Shown here piece by piece: positions 1 to 7,331 of a stretch of DNA of 13,924 nt. A program made the translations under genes and the position numbers. Positions within the stretch are counted from its first letter, which is position 1; each line of letters opens with the position of its first letter. The DNA is from CAYMLL01 sp964390645. GTDB taxonomy: Bacteria; Planctomycetota; UBA8108. The notes beneath the pieces are model-generated. The model saw only the letters and a list, made by a program, of their open reading frames with translations. It had not been told where the DNA came from and made no database searches. The stretch lies in NCBI GenBank assembly GCA_964390645.1, contig CAYMLL010000216.1, positions 1-13,924 of the forward strand, in the 5' to 3' direction.

Positions 1-497
1 GTGGGGGTTTTCAGCGCTACGCGGCGCTGTCTGTGGGCGACGATGCGATCGCGCCCGCCAGTGAGGAAGCGCCACAGCTCGACATCCGCGCCGTAGCGGT
101 CCGCAAACTCGGCGAGCTTCTCGGGAGTGTCGTGCGCTGGGTCGACCGAGAAACACACGAGCCGCACGCGATCTCGAAGAGCGGGGTCGCGATCGACCGC
201 CGTCTGCTCTCGCTGCATCTCGCCGGTCATCCCCGGACAGGCGTTCCTGCAGCGAGTAAAGATGAAAGACGCGACCCAGACTTTCTCCTCGAGATCGTCG
301 GAACCGAACGTCTCTCCCTGTTGATCCGTGAACTCGAAGCCCGGCACATCGCGCAAGACAGGCAAGCGCTTCGTCGGCTTCCAGTACACGGCCGCGACGA
401 TGGCGCCGACGGCGGCCAGCGCGAAGAGCCCCCACCAGAAGGTCGCTGCCACCTTCGAACGCTGTGTGCCGGTGTCGGGCGTCGTCGAGCTCTCCAT
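1..497 (-). CDS. sco: Sco1/SenC-family copper chaperone (3' end cut by window edge)
   Basis: Seen: the frame opens at an ATG 3 nt after the subunit III stop and runs to the window edge (165 codons). A short polar N-terminus is followed by one membrane helix (about residues 20-38) and then a thioredoxin-like domain with FTRCRNACPGM. This supplies the CXXXCP copper-binding pair, Cys83 and Cys87. Further on are the typical Sco segments FSVDPAHDTPEKL (about 116-128) and WRFLTG (about 142-147). Known: Sco proteins are membrane-anchored, periplasm-facing, and help load copper into the CuA site of oxidase subunit II; a distal His completes the site. That His would lie beyond the edge and cannot be checked. 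The context beside subunits I-III and CtaA/CtaB agrees. Odd: the last 15 or so codons are Arg-rich and match the family poorly, possibly from low-quality sequence at the contig end. The family call is secure. Confidence 0.93.
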   Translation of the reverse strand, partial: MESSTTPDTGTQRSKVAATFWWGLFALAAVGAIVAAVYWKPTKRLPVLRDVPGFEFTDQQGETFGSDDLEEKVWVASFIFTRCRNACPGMTGEMQREQTAVDRDPALRDRVRLVCFSVDPAHDTPEKLAEFADRYGADVELWRFLTGGRDRIVAHRQRRVALKTP

Positions 498-500
498 GCC

Positions 501-1091
501 TCAGATCACGTAGAGGATCAGGAAGAAGAAGATCCAGACGATGACGACGAGTCCCCAGTAGCAACAGACGAGATCGACGGCCGCGCGTCGATACTGATGG
601 TACTTGCCGCGGATCGCCCGCAGCAAAACGAAGAGAAGCAGCAGCACGCCGCCCGCAACGTGAGCCGCGTGGAGTCCGGCCATGGCGTAGAACATGTTGC
701 CGAACATGTCGCCTTCCTTCATCGGAAGCTCCGCCGCGAGAAGCCGTCGAAACTCGACCACCTGTCCGACGACGAAACCGGCGCCCGCGACGAGCGTGAT
801 CGCGACGTAGCCGACCAGACCGAGCGGATCCTCGCGGCTGAGACTCCTCGAGCCCAGGTACAGGAACAACCCACTGACCGTCAGCACGATCGTGTTGAGG
901 AGAGGCAAGCCGAGTGCGAGCTGCGGGAAGCCCTCCGGCTTCCACGAGCTGGACGCGAAGCGCAGCACGATGTACGCGGCGACCAGCGCGGCGAAGAACA
1001 TGATCTCCGCGATGACGAACAGCCAGATCGCGAATCTCGCGTTGCTGGGATCGTTCGGAGGAAGCCGGCGAACCTTGGACACGGCAAGCAT
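501..1091 (-). CDS. coxC: Cytochrome c oxidase subunit III (short, five-helix form)
   Basis: This is the third core membrane subunit of the haem-copper oxidase; in the family it stabilises subunit I and lines a lipid/O2 path rather than holding a redox centre. At 196 aa it has five predicted membrane helices (about 20-43, 58-80, 93-113, 133-157 and 175-196), lacking the first two helices of the seven-helix form, as is common in caa3- and A2-type oxidases. Family landmarks are E29 with FFAALVAAY in the first helix, FYAMAGLHAAHVAGG with H141 and H144, and YWGLVVIVWIFFF in the last helix. The usual YWHFVDVVW has lost its His and Asp here. The ATG at 1091 lies 81 nt after the ctaB stop, with no clear Shine-Dalgarno; no other ATG, GTG or TTG was seen in frame in the gap. 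The stop lies 3 nt before sco. Confidence 0.94.
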   Translation of the reverse strand: MLAVSKVRRLPPNDPSNARFAIWLFVIAEIMFFAALVAAYIVLRFASSSWKPEGFPQLALGLPLLNTIVLTVSGLFLYLGSRSLSREDPLGLVGYVAITLVAGAGFVVGQVVEFRRLLAAELPMKEGDMFGNMFYAMAGLHAAHVAGGVLLLLFVLLRAIRGKYHQYRRAAVDLVCCYWGLVVIVWIFFFLILYVI

Positions 1092-1172
1092 GATTCGAGG
1101 AACGAGTGATGAACGAGAAGGAGATGTCGCGCCGCCACGGCCGTTCGACCGCGCCGACGTCCGCGAGCCGGC

Positions 1173-2231
1173 TCAGAGACTCGCGACGAGCATCAACAGA
1201 AGGATCGGCAGGTACAGCACCGACACGATCGCCAGCGCGCGCGCCGTGCGCGGCGTGCGCCTCAGCGCGAAGAGGATCGCGGAGCCGAGGAAGACCAGCC
1301 CGAGCGCCAAGGCCACGAAGAAGTACGGCGCGTCGCCCAGGCGGAAGAGCACCGGGATCGCGAGGCTTGCCGGCAGGAGCGCCAGGCTCCATCCGACGGT
1401 CTGAATCGAGGTCGTGAAGCCGGTCTCGTCGACGACCGTCAGCAGCCGGAATCCGGCGCGACGGTAGTCCTCGCGATAGAGCCAGGCGATCGCGAAAAAG
1501 TGCGGGATCTGCCAGATGAACTGGATCGTGAACAGCGACCACGCCGCACCGCCGAGCGAGCCTGTGACGGCCGCCCAGCCGATGAGCGGTGGCAACGCGC
1601 CGGGCACGGCGCCGACGATCAAGGACATCGTCGTGCGTGTCTTCAGCGGGGTGTACGCCAGGACGTAGAGAGCCGACGTGATCGCGCCGCCGGCCGCGCA
1701 GTACGGGTTGCCGAAGAACNNNNNNNNNNGCCTGCCGACGCGGACGACGTTGATGACGACGCCGAGACCGCGCGCGAAGGACGCGGACAGTCGGCCGCTG
1801 GCGACCGGACGAGAGCGCGTGCGCTCCATCTTCGCGTCGAGGTGGCGCTCGAGATACTGATTGAGAGCGCTCGAACCAGCGCCGAGGAGGAACGTGCCCC
1901 CGAGCACGTGGAGCAGCAGCTCCGCCCCGGGCAGCGGCACGCGACCGACGACGCCGAGCTGCAAGCTCGCCTCGGCGAGCCGGTAGCCGACGAAGGTCGT
2001 GACGAGGACGAGCAGGTTGACGCGCAGCTTCAGGAGCCGCATCACGTCGATGATCCGCGAGATCGCGCCCGCGCTGCCGGTCTCCGTCGTCCCCACGTGC
2101 GGAACGACCACGTCGGAAACGACTGACGCCTCCAACGCGGTGGCTTCCATGGCTCCCGGCGCCACCGTAGAGGAGCGCTCGACGAAACCGGTGCCGGGAC
2201 CGCCGGCGAGCGTGGTCTTCCAGAAGCTCAT
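1173..2231 (-). CDS. ctaB: Protoheme IX farnesyltransferase (haem O synthase), interrupted by an N gap
   Basis: An integral membrane UbiA-family prenyltransferase that transfers a farnesyl group to haem b, making haem O for CtaA. Seen: about 352 aa with the CtaB signature NQYLERHLDAKMERTRSRP (residues 124-142; N124 and D132 belong to the first Asp-rich motif), then SGRLS and YTPLK. The second motif is YREDYRRAG (252-260), after QFIWQIPHFFAIAW. Several hydrophobic helices follow to the C-terminus. The first 65 or so residues are a polar, Ala/Thr/Val-rich extension; M28 and M64 are possible later starts. The ATG overlaps the ctaA stop (ATGA), indicating translational coupling. Odd: ten Ns at 1720-1729 fall in a helix. 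The spacing from SGR to the NPY motif is close to the family norm if the gap really is about 10 nt, so the gene is probably intact. The residues just before the gap (VVRVGR) look unusually charged for a helix. Confidence 0.93.
   Translation of the reverse strand: MSFWKTTLAGGPGTGFVERSSTVAPGAMEATALEASVVSDVVVPHVGTTETGSAGAISRIIDVMRLLKLRVNLLVLVTTFVGYRLAEASLQLGVVGRVPLPGAELLLHVLGGTFLLGAGSSALNQYLERHLDAKMERTRSRPVASGRLSASFARGLGVVINVVRVGRXXXXFFGNPYCAAGGAITSALYVLAYTPLKTRTTMSLIVGAVPGALPPLIGWAAVTGSLGGAAWSLFTIQFIWQIPHFFAIAWLYREDYRRAGFRLLTVVDETGFTTSIQTVGWSLALLPASLAIPVLFRLGDAPYFFVALALGLVFLGSAILFALRRTPRTARALAIVSVLYLPILLLMLVASL
1720..1729. other. Assembly gap (10 Ns) inside ctaB
   Basis: Ten consecutive Ns, a common placeholder for a scaffold gap of unknown size. 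Both flanks are recognisable as CtaB in the same reading frame if the length is taken literally, so it is most simply a gap in one gene rather than a join of two unrelated pieces. Confidence 0.99.
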
Positions 2232-3289
2232 GACGCCACGCCCTCCTCCGGCTGCAGGGGCGGCTCGACAACGGGGTCCGCGCCACTGACGTAGCGAACG
2301 CGGTACGCGCGCATCGTCAGCAGCAGAGCCGTGAGGAGGATCAGCACACCGACGCCCTGATGGACGCTCGCCAGCGCCTCGTGCGAGCCGCTGGCGACGA
2401 ACCCCTTGTGCTCGTCGACGACGGGGGCCGGAACCTTCGGCTGCGTCAAAAAGGTCGCGAAGCCGAGGAATACCTGCACGAGGATCAGCGCGAAAAGGCC
2501 CGCGGCGGGTCGCAGCAGCTGTTGCACCTTGCTCAGCCGCCCGATGACGCGGCCGGCGAGGAAGAGGGCCATCGTCACGACGGCAAAGGCCCAGACGATG
2601 TGGATCATGTTGCCGATCGTGAGCATCGTGCTGCCACCGACGTCCGCCGTCGCGTGCCTCGGAATCGCGCCGAGCACGATCTGCACGTAGATGAAAATCA
2701 GGGTCGTCAGCGCGATGCCGGCGAGGCCGTCGAGCTTCTTACCGTCCAGGCGAGTCGTCTCCTCGATCCAGCGGCGTCCGGTGACGATCGCGTAGGTCGC
2801 GACCGCCGACAGGAAGATCATCGCGACGGAGACGTGCAGGATCGAGAAGGCCGGATGGAGCTTCATCTTCACGGTCAAGCCGCCGAGGATCGCGGGCGGC
2901 AGGACAAGGAAAGGGAGCGCGATCGCGAGCTTGCGCGCAAGCGGTCGCTTCTCGGCGCCGCACAGCGCTAGGATGGCGATCAGAAGGGCCAGGATGCCGA
3001 CGGCAATCATCGCGAGCCGGTGACCGTGTTCGACGAGGAGACCCGGGTTCTCCGCCATGGCGGAGAAGTCCGGCCACAGCTTGCCGCCGCAGAGCGGCCA
3101 GCCCTTGTCGACACGTCCGCTCTCGGTGCTCGTGACGACGCCCCCGACAACGATGCCGAGGAACGTCAGAGCCGCGGTGAGGATCGCCAGCCGGTGCAGC
3201 AGGCGGAAGCCTGTTGCCGCAGCAGGCTCGAGCCACATACTCGGTGCCTGATTCGATCCAGATGGTGTGTCGAGCGTCACGGTGCTCAT
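2228..3289 (-). CDS. ctaA: Haem A synthase, CtaA/COX15 family
   Basis: A membrane haem protein that oxidises the C8 methyl of haem O to a formyl group, giving haem A for subunit I. Seen: 353 aa with eight predicted membrane helices in two four-helix halves. The four expected haem-ligand histidines each sit in a helix: H90 in EHGHR (E87-x-x-H-R is the catalytic motif of the family), H152 in LHVSVAM, H230 in MIHIVWAF and H310 in VHQGVGVL. GWPLCGG (63-69) lies in the first outer loop. It has a single cysteine there, so the disulfide pair known from the Bacillus enzyme is absent. The ATG at 3289 follows the subunit I stop by 18 nt without an obvious Shine-Dalgarno. Its TGA overlaps the ctaB ATG by 4 nt. 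The neighbour pair ctaA-ctaB completes the haem b to haem A route. Confidence 0.95.
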   Translation of the reverse strand: MSTVTLDTPSGSNQAPSMWLEPAAATGFRLLHRLAILTAALTFLGIVVGGVVTSTESGRVDKGWPLCGGKLWPDFSAMAENPGLLVEHGHRLAMIAVGILALLIAILALCGAEKRPLARKLAIALPFLVLPPAILGGLTVKMKLHPAFSILHVSVAMIFLSAVATYAIVTGRRWIEETTRLDGKKLDGLAGIALTTLIFIYVQIVLGAIPRHATADVGGSTMLTIGNMIHIVWAFAVVTMALFLAGRVIGRLSKVQQLLRPAAGLFALILVQVFLGFATFLTQPKVPAPVVDEHKGFVASGSHEALASVHQGVGVLILLTALLLTMRAYRVRYVSGADPVVEPPLQPEEGVAS

Positions 3290-3307
3290 CGTGCGGAGCA
3301 GCCGAGC

Positions 3308-5152
3308 CTAATTCGCCTCGGAGCTGCCTTCGTCCTTTGCAGCCTCGCTCGCGGTCGCAGCGCCAGCGTCCGCTTCCGCTGCGGCGGACGTCGCGTCCAT
3401 CTCCTGTGGATCCTGATCGCCCTCGAGCTTGCGATTCTGCGGCAGGTAGTCCTCGTCGACGAGCGGCGAGTTGTACTCGTAGGGCCCACGGTAAACGGTC
3501 GGGAGTTCCGGCCAGAAGTTGCCGTGAGGCGGAATGGTAGGTGCCGCGGTGAAATCGAGCGTATTGGCCTTCCACGGGTTCGGATCGGCCTTCTCGCCCT
3601 TGATCGCGCTGTAGATAAAGTTGATGAGGAAGAGAAACTGCGACAGACCGAGCACGATGGCCGACAGGGTCATGAAAACCTGCCAGTCCTGAAGATGCGC
3701 CCAGGTCGTGGTCGCACCCTCGCCGACGTACGCCGCGTAGCGCCGTGGCAATCCCCCGGCACCGATGATGTGCATCGGGAAGAAGGTGCAGTTCAACGTG
3801 ATGAAGGTCACGATCCAGTGAACCTTGCCGAGCCCCTCGTTCATCTTGCGCCCGAACATCTTCGGGAACCAGTACGAAAGGCCGGCGAAAATGCCGAAGA
3901 GGCTGCCTCCGAACAGCACGTAATGGATGTGCGCCACGATGAAGTACGTGTCGTGGATCATGATATCCACGGGTGTCGCCGCCATGAAGATGCCGCTCAG
4001 ACCTCCGATGATAAACATCGACACGAACGCGATCGCGTGGAGCATCGGGGTCGTGAAGTGGATGTTGCCGCCCCACAGCGTGCCGAGCCAGTTGAAGCTC
4101 TTCACTCCCGAGGGAAGCGCGATGAACATCGTCGCGATCATGAAATAGGTTCCGAGCGACGGGTTCATACCGCTCTGGAACATGTGGTGTCCCCAGACGA
4201 TGAATCCGAGGCCGGCGATCGCCATCATCGAGTAGGCCATCGCCTTGTAGCCAAAGATCGGCTTGCGAGCGAAGGTCGCCAGGATGTCGGACGCCATACC
4301 CATGCCCGGCAAGATCATGATGTAGACAGCCGGGTGCGAGTAGAACCAGAAGAGGTGCTGCCAGAGGAGCGGCTGCCCGCCCACCGAGAAGAACGTCGTC
4401 CCGTAGTGGCGGTCGAGGATCAGCAGAATCAGCGCAGACGTCAGCACCGGCGTCCCGAAGAGGATCAGGATCGCCGTTATGAAGATCGACCAGGTCGTCA
4501 GCGGCATGCGCCCCATCGTCATGCCGGGCGCGCGCATCTTGATGATCGTCGTCACGTAGTTGACGGCACCCATGATGGAGGACGTCCCGACGATGATCAG
4601 GCTGATGCACCAGAGCGTCTGCCCGTACTTGGCGATCACCGACAGGGTCGGATAGGACGTCCAGCCTCCCGCAGCGAAGGCTCCCGCATCCATCGCCGCC
4701 TTGGCGGTCTCCAAGCTGTTGACGCTCTCGAGGAAGAAGCCGGCAAACATGATGATGCCCGCCAGCGGCATGATCCAGTAGCTCAGGCCGTTGAGGAACG
4801 GAAACGCCATGTCGCGCGCGCCGATCTGCAGCGGAATGACGAAGTTCCCGAACGCGCCGACGAGGAGCGGGATGACTACGAAGAAGATCATCACGCTCGC
4901 GTGCATCGTGAAGAGCACGTTGTACACCTGGCCGCCGAGCGACTCGAAGGACTCGGGCCACGCGAGGCGTACGCGCAGCGTCACCGCGAGGCCGCCGCCG
5001 ACCGCCATCATCGCGAGCGCCGTCAGCATGAACTGCATCCCGATGACCTTGTGGTCGGTCGAGAAGACATACTTGCGCCAGAACCCGAGTTCGTGGTGCT
5101 CGCCGTCCTCGTGTCCCTCGGTATGGATCGGCGTGGAGGCTATCGTGGTCAT
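3308..5152 (-). CDS. ctaD: Cytochrome c oxidase subunit I, A2-type haem-copper oxidase
   Basis: The catalytic subunit, which reduces O2 to water and pumps protons. Seen: 614 aa with 12 predicted helices and all metal ligands. Haem a is held by H84 (MHASVMIFF) and H410, haem a3 by H408, and CuB by H273, H322 and H323. Y277 is placed for the His-Tyr cross-link. The HDTYFIVAHIHY block spans 400-411. D-channel residues N103, D114 and N121 are present, as are K-channel K351 and S348. At helix VI the sequence is FYSHPAVYI, with Ala275 where A1-type enzymes carry the pumping Glu and the Tyr271-Ser272 pair that marks A2-type oxidases. The N-terminus is His/Glu-rich. The last 40 or so residues form an Ala/Glu/Asp-rich soluble tail. 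The start lies 1 nt after the coxB stop, with GGAGG 12 nt and GAAGAG 5 nt upstream inside coxB. Confidence 0.98.
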   Translation of the reverse strand: MTTIASTPIHTEGHEDGEHHELGFWRKYVFSTDHKVIGMQFMLTALAMMAVGGGLAVTLRVRLAWPESFESLGGQVYNVLFTMHASVMIFFVVIPLLVGAFGNFVIPLQIGARDMAFPFLNGLSYWIMPLAGIIMFAGFFLESVNSLETAKAAMDAGAFAAGGWTSYPTLSVIAKYGQTLWCISLIIVGTSSIMGAVNYVTTIIKMRAPGMTMGRMPLTTWSIFITAILILFGTPVLTSALILLILDRHYGTTFFSVGGQPLLWQHLFWFYSHPAVYIMILPGMGMASDILATFARKPIFGYKAMAYSMMAIAGLGFIVWGHHMFQSGMNPSLGTYFMIATMFIALPSGVKSFNWLGTLWGGNIHFTTPMLHAIAFVSMFIIGGLSGIFMAATPVDIMIHDTYFIVAHIHYVLFGGSLFGIFAGLSYWFPKMFGRKMNEGLGKVHWIVTFITLNCTFFPMHIIGAGGLPRRYAAYVGEGATTTWAHLQDWQVFMTLSAIVLGLSQFLFLINFIYSAIKGEKADPNPWKANTLDFTAAPTIPPHGNFWPELPTVYRGPYEYNSPLVDEDYLPQNRKLEGDQDPQEMDATSAAAEADAGAATASEAAKDEGSSEAN

Positions 5153-5153
5153 G

Positions 5154-6227
5154 TTACTCTTCGTCCTCCGTCTCGGGAGACGGATGCTGGTCGATGTAGA
5201 ATTCTGCCTCGGGGAACTTGCCGGGGTTCGCCGTCGTCCAGTCGTAGCCGAGCCCCTTGATGGGGTCGCTGGACTTGAACTCCGCCTGCGTCACCACGCG
5301 CAGGTCGGCGCGCATCGTGTAGTGGCCCTCGCCACAAAGCTCGGCGCAAGAGATCTCGTAGACCCCCTCCTCGCCTTCCTCGACCTGGAACCAGACGGTC
5401 TGCGGGTGATAGGGAACGAGGTCCTGCTTCAGCCTGAGATTCGGGCTGAAGAAGCTGTGGAGGACCGGATGGATGTAGTGCTTGCCGATGTCGAATTGCT
5501 CCTCCTCCGGGGGAGGGGTGTACTTTCCGATCGAGTGCAGTTCCACGACGATCGGCACGCCCGAGGGCACGAGCAGATCCGCACGCGTGACGTCAGCCGA
5601 CGGCGGGTAGATGCCGATCTGCTGACCGGGCGCCGCGCCGATCTGCTGCCACGGCTTCGTATCGGTCCAGGCGCCGTCCGCTCCGGCATAGTTGAACAGC
5701 CAGCCGAACTGAAAGCCGTAGCCCCGCACCAGAACGGACTCCTCGAGGGACGGACGAGCGGAAGCTTGCTTGACAGTCACCCACGCGTTGTTCTGCCAGA
5801 TCCCGAGGACGAGCAGGATCGCCGCGGTGGCGCTCGTCCAGGCGATCTCCAGCTTGTGGCTGCCGTGAATGTGCACCGCCTTCGTGCGTCCCTCGCGGTG
5901 GCGATACTTGATCAGAAAGACGACCAGCAGCCCCTCGACGATCACGAACGTCACGGCAGTGAGCCAGAAGATCATCCAGAACATGAAGTCGATCTCCGCG
6001 CCGTAGGTCGAGATGACCTTCGGCATGATCGCCTTCGCCTGGTGGTCTGCCGGAGGCGCGCTGGCAGCAGACTCCGTCTTCACGGCCTCGGGTCCCTCCT
6101 GCGTCAGGGCAACCGCGGGGAGCAGCGCGACCGCGGACAGGATCATGGACGCCAGCAGGCTGCGCCGTGTGCGCGCGCTAAATGCGGCTCGTTTCACGGG
6201 TTCGGGTTCTCGCGTGGGGAAAGGCAT
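5154..6227 (-). CDS. coxB: Cytochrome c oxidase subunit II with CuA site
   Basis: Accepts electrons at the binuclear CuA centre and passes them to haem a in subunit I. Numbered from the ATG at 6227 (357 aa): a basic N-terminus and hydrophobic signal or anchor (about 23-41), two membrane helices (about 81-107 and 129-149), then the periplasmic cupredoxin domain. The CuA ligands are complete: H257, C294, E296, C298, H302 and M305, within CAELCGEGHYTM. A GTG at 6257 would add ten residues and has GAAGAG 4 nt upstream; I chose the ATG because those ten residues add no recognisable element. There is no CXXCH, so this is not a caa3-type fused subunit and needs an external electron donor. Odd: two loops (about 183-213 and 232-252) are longer than usual, the second just before H257, and the C-terminus is acidic. 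The stop is 1 nt before ctaD. Confidence 0.97.
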   Translation of the reverse strand: MPFPTREPEPVKRAAFSARTRRSLLASMILSAVALLPAVALTQEGPEAVKTESAASAPPADHQAKAIMPKVISTYGAEIDFMFWMIFWLTAVTFVIVEGLLVVFLIKYRHREGRTKAVHIHGSHKLEIAWTSATAAILLVLGIWQNNAWVTVKQASARPSLEESVLVRGYGFQFGWLFNYAGADGAWTDTKPWQQIGAAPGQQIGIYPPSADVTRADLLVPSGVPIVVELHSIGKYTPPPEEEQFDIGKHYIHPVLHSFFSPNLRLKQDLVPYHPQTVWFQVEEGEEGVYEISCAELCGEGHYTMRADLRVVTQAEFKSSDPIKGLGYDWTTANPGKFPEAEFYIDQHPSPETEDEE

Positions 6228-6296
6228 CAGTTCGTTTCTCGAGGAATCGCTCCTCACGGTGCTCTTCGGGGTTTCGGCTTTCCGCTTACGGTGTTC

Positions 6297-7184
6297 TCAT
6301 TTCGCCTTGAACTTGAAGACTAGCTCGGTGAGAGGCGCACCGTCCGCATCGGAGACAGCGCCGTCAGCTCCGACCGTGATCTTCTGGCCCCTCTTCGACG
6401 GCGCCTTGATCCCGAGGTCCTTCTCATGCCAGACCGCGACCGTGTACTCGCCCTCGGGAAGCTTGCGAATCTCGAACTTACCGTCGATGCCCGTCTTCGA
6501 GCAAAACGGATGCTCGAGGACGTACGCCTTGGCAGTCATCCACGAGTGCACGGAGCATGAGAAGTCCTGCGTTCCCTTCTTCTTGAAGAGTCGGCCGTAG
6601 ACCTTCTCTTCGACGGTGTTGAACGGGTCGTTCTTGCCCGCCGACGGAATCGACACGTTGTGGAGGAACTTGTCGCTGCTCCTCACCGTGACGTCCTGGT
6701 TTACCATGCAGGTGAAGACATGAGGCACGTACTGGCATCCCACCTGGTCGAGGAGCGGAGGCTCGTGCCCGTACGCTGCCCAATCCGCCAGGCCGTATCG
6801 CCCCAGCCCGCTCTTGATATAGACGACACAGTCCTTGAAGCCGCCTTCGGGACCGACGACGACGCTCTCCGTCATCAGCTCGTCCAGACCCGCGGCGCTG
6901 CGCTTCTTGCCGCACTCCGGCTTGGCCGCCAGCTGCGCAGTGAGGGAAGTCCGCGCCGGAGCAGAGCCCTCGAGGATCACCTTGCCCTGGATCACCCCGG
7001 AGCCGAACTTCGCAGCCCCGACGGAGCCGGGCCCCGGATCGACCGTGCGCGGTTCGACCGTCTTGGAAGCTGTGCCACCCGATCCTGCGGTACTCCTGCC
7101 CGGCAGACCGGCCTTGGTCTCACAACCGCCGACCACCAGCATCGCCAGGGCAAACGCCGTTGCGAGAAGCAGTCTTGCACACAT
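6297..7184 (-). CDS. Cupredoxin-like copper lipoprotein with C-terminal beta-sandwich-like module
   Basis: From the ATG at 7184 (295 aa) there is a short N-terminus, a hydrophobic stretch and VGGC, which reads as a lipoprotein signal with a Cys near residue 21. An Ala/Gly/Thr-rich linker follows. The central part has KFLHNVS (H175) and CSVHSWM (C210, H213, M216). His plus Cys-x2-His-x2-Met is a complete type-1 copper ligand set with the short loop known from amicyanin. The last 80 residues (DGKFEIRKLPEGEYTVAVWHE) resemble carboxypeptidase-regulatory-like beta-sandwich modules. The start is well supported by AGGAG 10 nt upstream; the frame extends to a GTG at 7331, but that extension is Arg-rich and lacks a signal. 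Inference: a membrane-tethered periplasmic electron carrier or copper-holding protein serving the oxidase encoded 70 nt downstream. I know no standard gene name for it. Confidence 0.85.
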   Translation of the reverse strand: MCARLLLATAFALAMLVVGGCETKAGLPGRSTAGSGGTASKTVEPRTVDPGPGSVGAAKFGSGVIQGKVILEGSAPARTSLTAQLAAKPECGKKRSAAGLDELMTESVVVGPEGGFKDCVVYIKSGLGRYGLADWAAYGHEPPLLDQVGCQYVPHVFTCMVNQDVTVRSSDKFLHNVSIPSAGKNDPFNTVEEKVYGRLFKKKGTQDFSCSVHSWMTAKAYVLEHPFCSKTGIDGKFEIRKLPEGEYTVAVWHEKDLGIKAPSKRGQKITVGADGAVSDADGAPLTELVFKFKAK

Positions 7185-7331
7185 CGAAGCTGTTCTCCTG
7201 ATCCGCTCGATCAAAACCCGAAGCCGCCGTGGAAAGCACAACGAATCGTCATAAGGTAGAGCCATGGCATCTCTTTTCAAGTCAATTCCAACGTCGTCCC
7301 GCCGCCCCGGAATCTCCTTCGCGGTTTCCAC
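7185..7331 (-). other. Longest intergenic gap, between hemG and the cupredoxin gene
   Basis: A 147-nt stretch with no convincing gene, less GC-rich than its surroundings. On the minus strand it holds TTGACT (7285-7280), a good match to a -35 box, but no good -10 at 16-19 nt. The best later candidate, TACCTT at 7258-7253, is 21 nt away. An internal promoter is possible, not shown. No strong hairpin with a T-run was found. Confidence 0.4.
7195..7199 (-). promoter_or_regulatory. Ribosome binding site of the cupredoxin lipoprotein
   Basis: AGGAG on the minus strand, 10 nt before the ATG at 7184. It is the clearest Shine-Dalgarno in the window and decides the start in favour of 7184 over the upstream GTG at 7331. 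Confidence 0.75.

Noticed and set aside
1165..1174. Perfect 10-bp palindrome GAGCCGGCTC at the ctaB stop
   Set aside because: Short, GC-only and without a T-run, so not a terminator. Such palindromes are common in GC-rich DNA.
2739..4961. A 740-codon open frame on the minus strand in another phase
   Set aside because: It overlaps ctaD and ctaA out of frame, and its translation is Arg/His/Asp-rich low-complexity sequence without hydrophobic helices.
3020..5260. A 746-codon open frame on the plus strand, opposite ctaD and ctaA
   Set aside because: It lies opposite two genes with full sets of conserved residues, is extremely Arg/Asp/Glu/His-rich and shows no domain. Long antisense frames are expected in GC-rich genes.
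4791..6323. A 510-codon plus-strand frame opposite coxB and the ctaD 5' end
   Set aside because: Shadow of coxB, which has a complete CuA site. The composition is not protein-like.
7253..7285. Sigma-70-like promoter with TTGACT as -35
   Set aside because: No acceptable -10 at 16-19 nt; the nearest candidate is 21 nt away and matches only three of six bases.
7185..7331. Extension of the cupredoxin gene to a GTG at 7331
   Set aside because: It would put an Arg-rich stretch before the lipoprotein signal, while the ATG at 7184 has a good Shine-Dalgarno and starts directly at the signal sequence.
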